From NCBI GenBank assembly GCA_035041965.1, contig JAPYMA010002875.1:186001-250000 (forward strand): a stretch of DNA of 64,000 nucleotides, written 5' to 3'. Every line of letters starts with the position of its first letter. The first letter of the stretch is position 1. The stretch is from Anisakis pegreffii (lineage: Eukaryota > Nematoda > Chromadorea > Rhabditida > Anisakidae). Made by a program: the position numbers and the translations under genes. The notes below the pieces were generated by a model that made no database searches, was not told the DNA's origin, and saw only the letters and a list, made by a program, of their open reading frames with translations. Of the stretch, positions 53,301-64,000 are shown in pieces.

Positions 53301-56300
53301 TGCCTTCCAGTCGTATTCTCATTTCACTTACCTTCTCCGCTGATTATATGTAAGTTTAAATCAAACAGAACATCAAGCGTCTTAGAGGGAATTACGAAAA
53401 CTATTTTTGAAAGCACTCGATAACCATCAGATGGAGTCTAGAACCGAGACCAACAAATTTTTTCCAACCTTATTTTTCGTTGAGCATCATCGGCGTAATA
53501 TCGCATCTTTTCTCGTCTATCTGCACCAACCAATTTACGTAGATGCGATTGCATCTTCTCATTTTCCTGCTTCAACCTCCTCTCACGAGCCAAGATCTGA
53601 GAGTGGAACATTCGAAACGTTAATGAAAGACAGATTTCCATCTATTGAAGAAATTAACACAAAATAACGCTAACTGCTTTGAATGAATAAAATGCTATGC
53701 ACAATGGATATCGGAGTTTAAACAAAACAATAATAAAATGAAACTGAACCTCGAAACGATCCCTCTGTTCAGTGCTAAGTGAATTGAGCGCATCAAGTTT
53801 TGTTTGCAAATCAAGGACGGTTTTCTTTAGTTTTCTGCAACAATTAATTCTATTGAGACTGCACCAAATTTACTTCTCTTGCTACTGTACTATCGAATGA
53901 AGTAAATTTGGGAATGACTCTTTCGACAAGTCAGTTCCACGTAAAAATGAAATGTTGCGATAGTGGTCATACAATTTTACTGTTTCCGTCAATTTTCTGT
54001 AAATATTTGCACCTAACCGACAAAGAGTATAGTGATGAAGGGTACTAATAGCTGACTGTATAGTTTTATGAGACGGTGTGTTGCCTTCATGTTCATTGTC
54101 TAACAACTCTCCGTGTTCCAGCAGCACACAGCCATCAACTAATGAAGCACAGCCATCAGTGGTCGTCGATGAATTTTTGTCCTGATCGGGTGATGCCAGC
54201 GAATCGCTTTCTTCTTCGATTTCGATCATCAGACAGCGCTCACGATAACGTTTCTCACCTTCCAATTCCTTATTGCACTATAATATCAACTCATTCACCT
54301 TCTTTTTACTCCATTCCTGCTATTATTTATTACTATCACTATTGTTAGCATTATAACTATTACTTTAGCCATTATTATCATTAGCAATAGTAATAGTAAT
54401 AATAATAGTAGTAGCAATAATTATAGTCTATTATTATCATTCTTATCCAGTTTGTAATTAGTAAAGTGATGCCAATTTTTGCTTAAGAATGATTACCACG
54501 CTCAAAAATATTTAACTAAATTCAAGCCAAATCGTGGCTCATGCTCGACTAGACATCACTGCATTCAAGGTCAGCAGTATGTTTTATTAAACACTGGAAC
54601 ACTGTACACAATCATAAGTTGGCGATTCACAAGCAGTGAACAAAATAAATTTGCAGAAAATTTTCCTGTTGAAAAGTGAAATTCCGAACAAATATAAAAC
54701 ATAAGGAATAAACTGAATAAACGAATAACCTTGGCAAGCAAAGAAACAGCCTCCTTCCATTTTCTTTTAAATCGGCTCGACTCTTGCTTGAGTTGCTCAT
54801 TTTGAGTCTTAAAACTTGTTAATAACATCCGTATTTCCTTATTTACAGGACCTGAAAAGAATTCGAAACAATTCTATGTAAACATTAAAAAATATCAAAT
54901 TCCCATCATGAGACTATTTGATAAAAAATATAAATCCATGAAGCGAACACGTCGCTGATATCAAGAGAGGAATGCAATGGTAAAAAGCAAAGAATCAAAT
55001 AAAACATCCTGGCAGATGAAAAACGATCAAAAAATCAAGAAAGAAATTCGAACAGCTCAGTGTTGAAGTAATTTCCGATTTTCGCAAACAGTGAAACGGC
55101 TCAAATGAGTGACAGAGTAGAGAAAATGAATCGTGAAATTTCTGGCATGGCTAGAGCTGATCATAATTCTAAAACTAAAAATGTGATAAATTTACCAGAT
55201 TGTTCGTTCGCCGAAAGATTTTGTTCGAACTCCAATCTCAACATTTCATATTCCTTACGGACTTGACTCAGCTGTTCCTCCAGTTCACTTACTGTATCTC
55301 GCATACGTTCTTGGGCTAGACATTCCTCACTCTGAAATTCATTTATTTATTTATTCATTTATTCAATCGGTATCACATTCCTGCCATCACCGATACTACA
55401 TTCCCCTTCATCGATATCCTTCTCCGCCAACAACTGAGAAATCAATGAATGGATCATCCATCTCTATAATTTTATCTCATCCATCTCTCTCTATGAATTT
55501 AGTTATCACACAGGTGTGAGGCGTTCTCTAGCATGCTGTCCAATCAATTCTAGTGACAGAATCAGTTCATCATGAGTGCAATGCATATCGCACAAATATA
55601 GCAGGTATTTCGAGAACATAGTGATAAACATCCATCATTTCACTATGGTCAATAATTCAAAGAAGAAACACCGAGCTCAAAAGTATATTCAGCTGTAAAA
55701 CAAAACTTTAGGTTTGACTGAAGATTCAATGAATGTGACAGATAAACGATGATGACAACAAATAAAAAACTTCATTGGTGGATGGAATGTCCCTATTTTT
55801 CAAATGAAAAATAAATTTGTTTTTTCAGGTATCACAATGTTTCTTCAAATAGGATGATAGTGGGTAGAACTGTAAAGTGAACAGAAAACAATGCAACTGT
55901 TGCTAAGGTGAAGCTGAAACAGATCAACGTATCAGAGCAATCACGAACAAGAGTCCTAACCTCCATGAATTCGATTTGTTTTGCGTGAGCGCTGCGCAGT
56001 GAAGCCATTTGAGTTCGAGCCACTTCAAGTTGTTGTCTGAAAATGCTAAATATTGTTTGGAACTGGACAGGCTCACTGGACGTTGATCCAGGCTGTTAAA
56101 AGCGTTCAGACATCATGATTTCAATATATCACAAAAAAGACGCCGTCAATACATCTCTTGTTAATAACGTAATTTTTTCACACAGAAAAAAGTTCTGATC
56201 ATAACTGATTATGATAACGATCAACTGTTGTTTGAAACTGGATAACAATCTACTGTTATTCGAAACTGATAAAATATGTGTATAAATGAACAACCTCATC

Positions 56301-59300
56301 TGAGCCGTTTCCATAAAAAGTGCAGAATATTGAGACTGTAAAGCTATATATTCGGTTGATTTCTTTATCACATCAGTTGGTGTATGCTTCAACTAAATTC
56401 ATCTCATTTACTAAATCACATATTTCTTCAAAACACGATAATGAATTTGTCGTCAGAACTGTTTCAAAACAAAACCAATGACTGAAGTAATCGATAAAAT
56501 TGAAGTTCGTTGAAAAACCAATCAGATAAATGTAACGGAGCATTGGCAATAAAAGTGTGATGTTACAACTGAAATACTGCATCAGTGAACTCTAATGCAT
56601 ACATTCAATTTCAGCGTCTCAACTTGTCGCATTAAGTTTTTGTTTTTCTCCAACATTTCTTGAAGTTCTTGAAGACGCGATGTGGCCAGCTCAGACTGCA
56701 TATCAACATTCAGCTCTAATTCTTCCAACTAAAACGGAGTTCACTTTAAGAGCAATTCACAGTGATATCATTCAAACGGCAAAAAGTTACTAACCAATAT
56801 TATAAAACGAAAACTATGCAAGATTAAGATAAAGAAAATCATATGGGCATAACGAATAACTTGAATTTTTGCGATTAGAATGTTTTCATAACGTATCGAA
56901 ATAAGGTGAAGATGAATTTATGTTAACATGACCATCAAATGGAAAATCATAACTACAAATTATAATATTGTACTAAAACGAATACAAATAAATGAATATA
57001 AATAAACATTAATGCCTAAAATGTGAACAAATCGTGCACTTCGCATTCCTAGTGAAAATGGAGTCGAAAACAAAATGACAGATCCCTAAAATGACAGAGG
57101 AGAGGAAAATTTTCGTTCAATTTACATACTGGTGCAGAAGAAGTGAAGGAAACTGTGTTACCTTTGATTTGTTAATGTTTGTCGTATTATTTGTCGTAGA
57201 TCCAACTCCATTCGTGTTTATAGTCGTTTTGATTTCATTCATTTCTAATTGCTGCGCCTTTCTGACATACTAAAATTAATATAATTATGATTCAGTGCTC
57301 TTCTTCTCGTAACACATTTCCTGATCAAAAAAATATGACTGTCGATTACGTTATTTGCCTTCATTTCGGAACATAGCCTTCAGTTAAGGATATCAAAGAG
57401 TTTCATATTAGTGAATATCAAACTATTCATCCATAGATAACTGAACATCAGTTTTAATAAACTCTAAAATTAATTACATGGACGTAAGAATCAATTAGAG
57501 AACAAAGTGACGTATTTCAGGGGTCGTCAGTTATCATATTACCATCGAAAATGAAAAAAATGTAATCCATCATCCACAACCAACAACATTTTCAACTCTA
57601 TTTCAAGTTTCCGATTGATCATGGCTTATCGACGCATATCACCACCCTTATTGCTAAACATCGCACGCGTAAAAAAAGTAGCTGAGTGATTTCTCTAACA
57701 AATCAACTATAGAATATTAACGAACATCAGTTCACTGATGTATGGACTTAACATATCAACATCAAAATTTCGAACAGCAATATCGCCTACACCAAATCAG
57801 CAATAATTTTAAGAAGATTTCACCGCTGAAGGGTTTCACCACAGATAGTGATGAATGAATGATAAAAACGACAAATAAAGCACTAACGTCAGCAAGTCGA
57901 AAATCGAGTTTACATTCTCTACGCATTGATTTTTCAAGCTGATACTTCACTTCATCCAACGAATTACTCATTTCTTGATGTCGTGTTTCCATTGATGATA
58001 ATTCGTCTTCTTGAGCAGATGCCTTCAAGAAATCAGTAATAACTGCCGAGTGAAGATAGTTGCATTGTATCACTGTGATAACTGTATGTTGTGAGAATGA
58101 CACTGATTATAGGCAATTATCAAATATTACAGCTGAACTGAATTGGACGGGAATGAAACGATAATATTCACGATAATAACCATTAAAATAAAATCACCTT
58201 TAAAGAAAGAATATGGTTTTCAGACTGCAGTTTAGTGATTATCTTTTGTAGTTTAACATTTTCACCGCTCAATTCTTCATTCATTCTTGCTACTTCACCG
58301 TTTATTGACGGTTTTGAGTGATTATTGACGGTTGCATCCTCTTCCGATGTTGATGCACCTTAATTTATTTCATTTAATACCACTAATAATACATATGCAC
58401 GTTTGTTTTCTTATTAGGAGATCGCCTAAATTAATTTAATGCTATAAGAAATTCAACTGAACTTATAATGAGCATAAACAATCTCAATATTTCAAAGCAA
58501 AAAATGAATAAATGTAGAAATATGAACAAACCATCATTAGTTTGATCAGAAGTGGGACACGACGCGATAAGAGTTGCAATTTTTTCGTTTCTTTGCGTTA
58601 TATGATCAAACACTTGTACCATTTTGGCTATTGCCCTTCGACTGAAATAACGCAATGCGTCACAAAAGAAAAACTTTTATTAAATGCTTGGAACTGAATT
58701 CGTACGTAACAGTTTCAACCAGATTCACACCGGAAACTTAGCATACATATATTCAAACACCACTTGTTGGGTATGATTACCATAATGCAAACTATAACAA
58801 GCTGACTCCATTTGCACACCACTTCCCCCACTTAAAACACCTCAATGTTTTAATAGGTTAACTTTTCCATACATCAAGCAATTTCTCCATGCAACTCTAA
58901 GCACAATTACTATTTCATGATACTATTAACCTTCCAAAGCAAGAAAAGTTGTATCTATCGATCCCAACTGCAATGTATATTGATGCCAACACTGCTGTTT
59001 ATTAAATTTACTGCTAACAGAAATATACAAATGCACTGCTACAATAATCAAGACAAACTTCTCTGCAAAAATAAATACAAAAAACAAACCTGAACTCAAC
59101 GCGCTGCTTCAATTTATCTTCTATTTCATCGTTCTCCCAGTGAGAAAGCTTTGCCAAAAAATTTTTTGTTCCTTCATACTCCACTAAAATTTTGAATATT
59201 ATCATCACCAATTCATAAACAACAAAACAGTTCAGTTGATACCAAAAAACACTACGAAGATTGAATTCGATAGAAAATAGGATTCAGTCTTTTAAAGTTC

Positions 59301-60690
59301 AACAAATGTTTTTATCAATAAGACGAACTCTATTTATACATGACTCTAGTTCATCAATATTAAAGTTTTGTGTTTTATCATAAAAATGGCGTGTTCATTC
59401 AATATGAACCATCAGCTGAAACGAAACGAACCTTCTCAAAGCTTACAGTTCAATATCTTGAACTTTTTTACTGCGTATTAAACAATATTAACAATAATCT
59501 GATTTTGTCTCATTTTGGAAGAAATAGAGATAGAACACTGATGCACACTCTTCGGGCAAATTTATGAGTTCATTACAATTTTCAGCTTTCTTACACAATT
59601 CTTATTTACAGGTGGATTAGGAAAACCTTTTGATTTAAACGACAGTTATTGGTGTATTATTTGTGCAAAAATGTTCGTGACGCGTCGTCACGAACATTTT
59701 TGCTGGTATCATTAACATTTTACAGGGAAATTCAATTATCCTCCAATAAAATCCTTACTTTCAATTTCACCTTCAAGCGCTGTCTCAGCATCAAACCGTT
59801 CGAGGAGGATTCTAACGTCTTCATCAAACTGTAAAAACAACTAATGTAAAAAATGAAACCACCACGGTATTCTCCTCAATGTAAGTATGAGGTCTGTACA
59901 TGAATACCGAGGAACGTATTGTGCAATTTTCCAGTCATTCTTAACCTTGCCAATATTATCTTATATCGGTTGATCAAATATAGCATATTCAATTATAACA
60001 GTAACTTCTGAAAGCTTATTTTGGCCTCTTTCAACTATTACTTTGTCGTCATCATGTTCTACATCGACTCCATTGAACCTTCTTGCAGAACGATTGGAAC
60101 TTTTAAGAATATTATCACTGATATCATTTTTACGTGAATATCAATGAGAATGTAACGAAGTAAATGAAAAAGTGACCCGATTCCAGAAACGATTGATGAT
60201 ACAGAGCATAGCATCATCTTGCGCTTGCCTACTCTCTAACTGCTCAACTCTTTTTTGAAGCTGATCTCGCTGTCGTTCCTTATGTTTGAATCGTTCACTT
60301 AATTTATAATTTTGTACGGCAAGCACTTTCGCATCAATCTCGGACTGAAACAATTGGAAATGTTGTTAAAACCGACAACAGTAATCTTATTACAAGTGTC
60401 ATACCTTTCCCAACATTATTTTCATGTTCCTCCTCTCGGAAAATATTCATCTGTGTACAGCTTTTGAATAGTGTATTCGCATAAATATTCTGCATCTACT
60501 GTTTGTACAGAAAACGAAGATAAACACTTATAAATGAAGAGTTCGAAGAAGCTTATCAAAACAATACCGTAGCGTTGATGGAGCATATCCTAACAGGTTC
60601 AAACTCAACCAGACGTCTCTTTCTGATTGGTTCATCCGTTGAGGCTCCTTGAGAATCTTCATCGGTGATTGGTGAAGACCGTTTCGACAT
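50325..60690 (-). CDS. rfp-1: E3 ubiquitin ligase BRE1 (RNF20/RNF40 type)
   Basis: Twenty-one exons join in phase to 929 residues: 60690-60568, 60344-60177, 59828-59759, 59183-59090, 58641-58532, 58358-58198, 58022-57888, 57269-57162, 56728-56603, 56392-56295, 56036-55961, 55331-55196, 54851-54730, 54277-54057, 53834-53750, 53596-53469, 53018-52865, 52424-52222, 52007-51890, 51144-50983 and 50516-50325. BRE1 monoubiquitinates histone H2B in the nucleus during transcription. The protein starts [15 protein letters not shown] with basic KRRL, followed by [19 protein letters not shown], long coiled coils, [18 protein letters not shown] and [16 protein letters not shown]. The C-terminal C3HC4 RING (from about residue 876) reads [30 protein letters not shown] and [13 protein letters not shown]. 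The length is near the 975 residues of human RNF20. All Zn ligands are present and no exon is broken. Symbol from the nematode orthologue. Confidence 0.95.
59665..59703. repeat. Perfect palindrome, 18-bp arms with 3-nt spacer
   Basis: GCAAAAATGTTCGTGACG, spacer CGT, then its exact inverse complement. It lies in intron 3 of the BRE1-type gene, about 55 bp downstream of the 5' splice site after exon 3, and on either strand would fold into a strong hairpin. I see no terminator role in an intron; its origin is unknown. Confidence 0.95.
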
Positions 60691-63600
60691 TTCTCATTTA
60701 TACTTCGACGGCTTGAATTTTCATCATTTTTATTAGTCGCATGAATCAATATGCATATAACAATCTGTCTATTTATTACTCAAACGCAAATATGATCACA
60801 TTCATTCGATCCAAGACGTCATCATATTTCTCTGAGAAGACCATCTTCTTCAAACTGTCACTTCCCACATTTTTATATCATTTCCTCAAGATGATTTTAA
60901 GCCGATAAACACATCGATCGCGTGCTCTCATTTTGCTATTTGTGTTCTTTCTGAGACTTTGCTTATTACACAGCCATTCAACTAAATGTGATGAACTGGG
61001 TATTTGTTGCTGTAAATTATGTCCTTCTATCGCACCGCATCGAAATATTTCCCGTTGTCGAAAGTGCAAATGTATCCGCGAAATCCTATCGCAGCACTGT
61101 TCTTTATTCTCACGTCTGCTCATGTTATTCAAATCTGAATTAAAGTAACTATCATTTCATATACTCAAATTTGAGCGTGACCTCATTCGCACGTTGTAGT
61201 TCATTTCATCTGATTACCACTTCCCACTTATTCCCTTCATTCGAATGACTTATCTGAATGTGGTATCATAGAATTTCCAAACCTTCCCTTTTGACGGAAA
61301 ATGATTCTCTGCTATTTCTTGGGAAATTATGCGTTGTGGCCGGATTCATCGATGATTTTTACCAAGTGATTGAATAATATTAGTATTTATATAGAAGAAT
61401 CTGGTCTAGACATGTAAAAGTACCGATTGTGATCTAAAATTCAAAGTGTACCTACAACACATCACATCACAAGCCTCGCTTCCTTGATACGAACAGTTAA
61501 CTGGACAATATAGTTCATGTTTTAACTCCATTGCTGTGATATAAATCTGTGATTTTTATGTAGGGTGGGTGCATACTTTATGCACCTCACACTTCAATCT
61601 GATTATAATCTTGTTCATCAGTTGGATCCGATGAGGAATCGTTTCTATTCCACGCACAATGCAGTGTAATCGTGGAACTGATTAAATAACTGCAACTGGC
61701 TAAGGTACTTCTAAATTCAAATTTTCAACAGCTGTTTTTTAGTATTATGCCCCTTTGTCTGGGAGGGTCTCAAGTCTTGGAAGCAATTTTCATTTCATCC
61801 TGTGGAAAAATCTGCACAGAAAAACAAAAAATCATTTTCGAAACACGGTTCTGAAGGTAGGAACTTAATTATTTGAAATGACTATGACGAAACCACTGAA
61901 TTTAGATGAGTTAAGGTAGTGAATTTTTTGTATTTTGAATAGGTAGATTGAATTGTTGTTACAATCTACAAAGTATCGAGAACTGAAAAGTTTTGCGAAT
62001 CTCAAACAAGCCTTAAAATGGAACAAAAATAATCTGAAAATTATTTGAAGGACGACTCCACCACACATCCCTCTCCTCTGAAAGGCTAAAACGGTTTTAA
62101 ACGAACTAAATATTCATATTAACGTTATACTATCATCTATAGCATTTTTATGCAATCAGTTCTTGAAATCACTGATGTACTTAATTTCTATCAACACAAC
62201 GAACCAAATCTGACAGCTATGGATATCAAGTGAAAGTATCCTGATTGTGGAGGTGCTCACTTGTAACAGTTAAGTTTACAAATCCAGACTGCTACTTTAT
62301 TACGAGTCATTGCATAATAACTAACAGGTATAATCCATATCAGTCGATAACAGACACATCAAAAAATAAAAAGTGAAAATTAAAACAAACCGAAGCGCGC
62401 AACGCCGTCGGCTCAACAGTTGGGTCGATAAGTTTTAAAAGTGCAACAAGTCCCAAAAGCAATTTAATTCTCGCCAACGGTCAATCTCGTGAGCTCTCAC
62501 TCGAATCTTCTTCAACAACAAATCCAACTTCTATAAACCCTGAAGCAGTCGGCTGAATAAATAACTTAATAATTTGGAGGATAATTGATACATGATTTTT
62601 AAATATGTGATAAACTTGGTTCACTTCAGTAACTGGGTAGTATGGGTTTTTTTTACGTGAAGAGGAACTGAAACGGACTGTAAGTGAAGAACGAATGAGC
62701 AGATTAGAACTGGGATAGACTAGTGATAATTTTCAATGCTTTTTCTCGTGAACCACGACGTACGTTCGCAACGGTAGCCTCGCTTTTGCGAAAGTCGTCA
62801 TTTATTTCTCACATATCCCATCCCGTAAATCAAGTCTCATGAACTCGTTGAAAGCAGACAGCTTATCTTTGAGAAATTTCATTCCATTTTTCACTTATAC
62901 CATCACCTATAACAGATTTCTTTCGCATTCATATACGAATCACTTATTGCTGAGCTCTTCAGAGAGATGCAGACATTGGCAACAATTCGTTTCGAAAGTT
63001 GACAGTGTTCAGGAAGAAACTTCGCAACCATCATTACAGCGTTATATTGCGATGACCCGCTGTGAAAGTGATGCGAATGTAGGGGTGGGCTGCGAACTTT
63101 TGCAGAGGAAGATAGATGGGATGGATGGTAATGATAGAAGGACTGGGGAGCTGTATGAGTTCGTGAATCCATCAGATCATACTGTCTAGTTCCTATCCTT
63201 GAACTGTACTGTATCTATAAATCAACGAGAAAATATAGCAAAAACACCGTCCGTCATTATTTTGACAATCTTCAATTTGCGTTGATCTCAAAACAGCCAA
63301 ATAGAAATTGTTAAACATCGCCGGACATTGTAGAGGAACGTTCAACAAATATCGTGAAAGTTTTGCTTCAGGAAAGTAGAGTGGAGAGAAGCGGAGAATG
63401 AGAAGCAGAAAGGATGCTGGGAACTGAAATAAAGTAGAGAATGTGTGAGGTGATCAGTGCTTCGACTCCAACTTCATTAATCCCTGGTCATCGGACCAAT
63501 TTCTTAAGAATAAGAATCCTCTGAGAATGTGTCGCGGCTAGTGCGAAAAGCGAGCATAACTAAATAAATTGAATGAAATATAAGTTGATGAAAAATGATG

Positions 63601-64000
63601 ATGTGAGTTAAGAAAAGTGCGTGAACAAGAATGAAATAATCTTGCAAAAGGCTGATGTTGCAGCAGTGTAACGCTAGGCTTTGAGGATTCGATCAGTTGA
63701 GAGGGCGCGAGTTCGATTCCGTAACGGTCCAAAATATTTGTTGAATTTCGATAACATTATTAAAAGAAATAAGGAAAAAATGAAATGAAGGAGAAAGATG
63801 AGCAGGGCTTAGTTTCGACAGAATGAGGTCTCGTTTTTATAAGAGTTAAAGGGAGACGTATATCCATCCAGCTGATAGTTCATGAGTGCTTTTAGAAAAT
63901 ATGTTGTCGCACTTAGATTTTAAATCTTTGAGATAATCTCAAATATGGAACTTCCCGTAGAATCAATAGGACCATATTCGTAATAATCGACCAAAATTAA
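60691..64000. other. Right end: BRE1 promoter region and unassigned sequence
   Basis: The stretch next to 60690 should contain the promoter of the BRE1-type gene. One plus-strand frame at 62839-63189 (116 codons, ending FVNPSDHTV) is somewhat richer in G+C at its 3' half and could be an exon, but it has no domain or clear splice partner. Nothing else is convincing. Confidence 0.4.

Noticed and set aside
60010..60117. Open minus-strand stretch with an acceptor-like ATATCAG, looking like an extra BRE1 exon
   Set aside because: It would enter in phase 2 and leave in phase 0, breaking the frame. Exons 60177 and 59828 join directly to give [13 protein letters not shown], matching the family.
63650..63735. 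tRNA-like B-box (GAGTTCGATTCC) near the right end
   Set aside because: The bases around it do not form a T-stem and no acceptor stem or A-box pairs with it, so neither a tRNA nor a tRNA-derived SINE can be supported.

Overview
This window is AT-rich eukaryotic DNA with many short exons, typical AG|GT donors and TTTCAG-like acceptors, and protein matches to animal families. The acceptor style and the gene set (BRE1/rfp-1, ttll-4, TMEM104-like) fit a nematode. The species cannot be named from the sequence. No rRNA, tRNA or CRISPR array was recognised. All gene models were spliced by eye, requiring intron phases to agree and using remembered family sequences as a guide.

Layout. (1) 463-3730, plus strand: the 3' part of a C2H2 zinc-finger regulator with a long Ser/Gln-rich middle and a C-terminal coiled coil; its 5' end lies left of the window. 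(2) 5895-14805 and 20510-26962, minus strand: two tandem TMEM104-like membrane transporter paralogues (A and B) with matching exon boundaries but clearly diverged proteins. (3) 29552-30150, plus: a weakly supported three-exon candidate gene. (4) 30.2-35.4 kb: AT-rich DNA with a decayed minisatellite and two unusual GC-rich islands. (5) 35467-40000 (possibly to 40648), minus: a TTLL4-type tubulin glutamylase. (6) 43038-47286, plus: a five-exon gene for a type II membrane protein with a propeller-like extracellular domain, family not recognised. (7) 50325-60690, minus: a complete 21-exon BRE1/RNF20-type E3 ubiquitin ligase. (8) 60.7-64 kb: no convincing gene.

Mobile DNA is rich and layered. A ZBED-type hAT transposon remnant (10560-13333, near-perfect 8-bp target duplication) sits in intron 2 of TMEM104-A and itself carries a second, non-autonomous hAT element (11152-12331). 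A third hAT element (15401-16915, perfect 8-bp duplication, expanded TAA microsatellite) has split an RTE-type LINE pseudogene between the two TMEM104 genes. A fourth (44963-46606) fills most of intron 3 of the propeller gene. A 155-bp inverted-repeat MITE lies just upstream of TTLL4 exon 2.

The genes are not an operon with one obvious job: they cover transcription control, membrane transport, microtubule modification and chromatin ubiquitination. TTLL4 and the propeller gene are divergent across about 2.4-3.0 kb; the propeller gene and BRE1 are convergent. The most notable items are the diverged TMEM104 pair (with a GC-AG intron and a probable 11-nt microexon in copy A), the unrecognised propeller protein, and the datable nested insertions.
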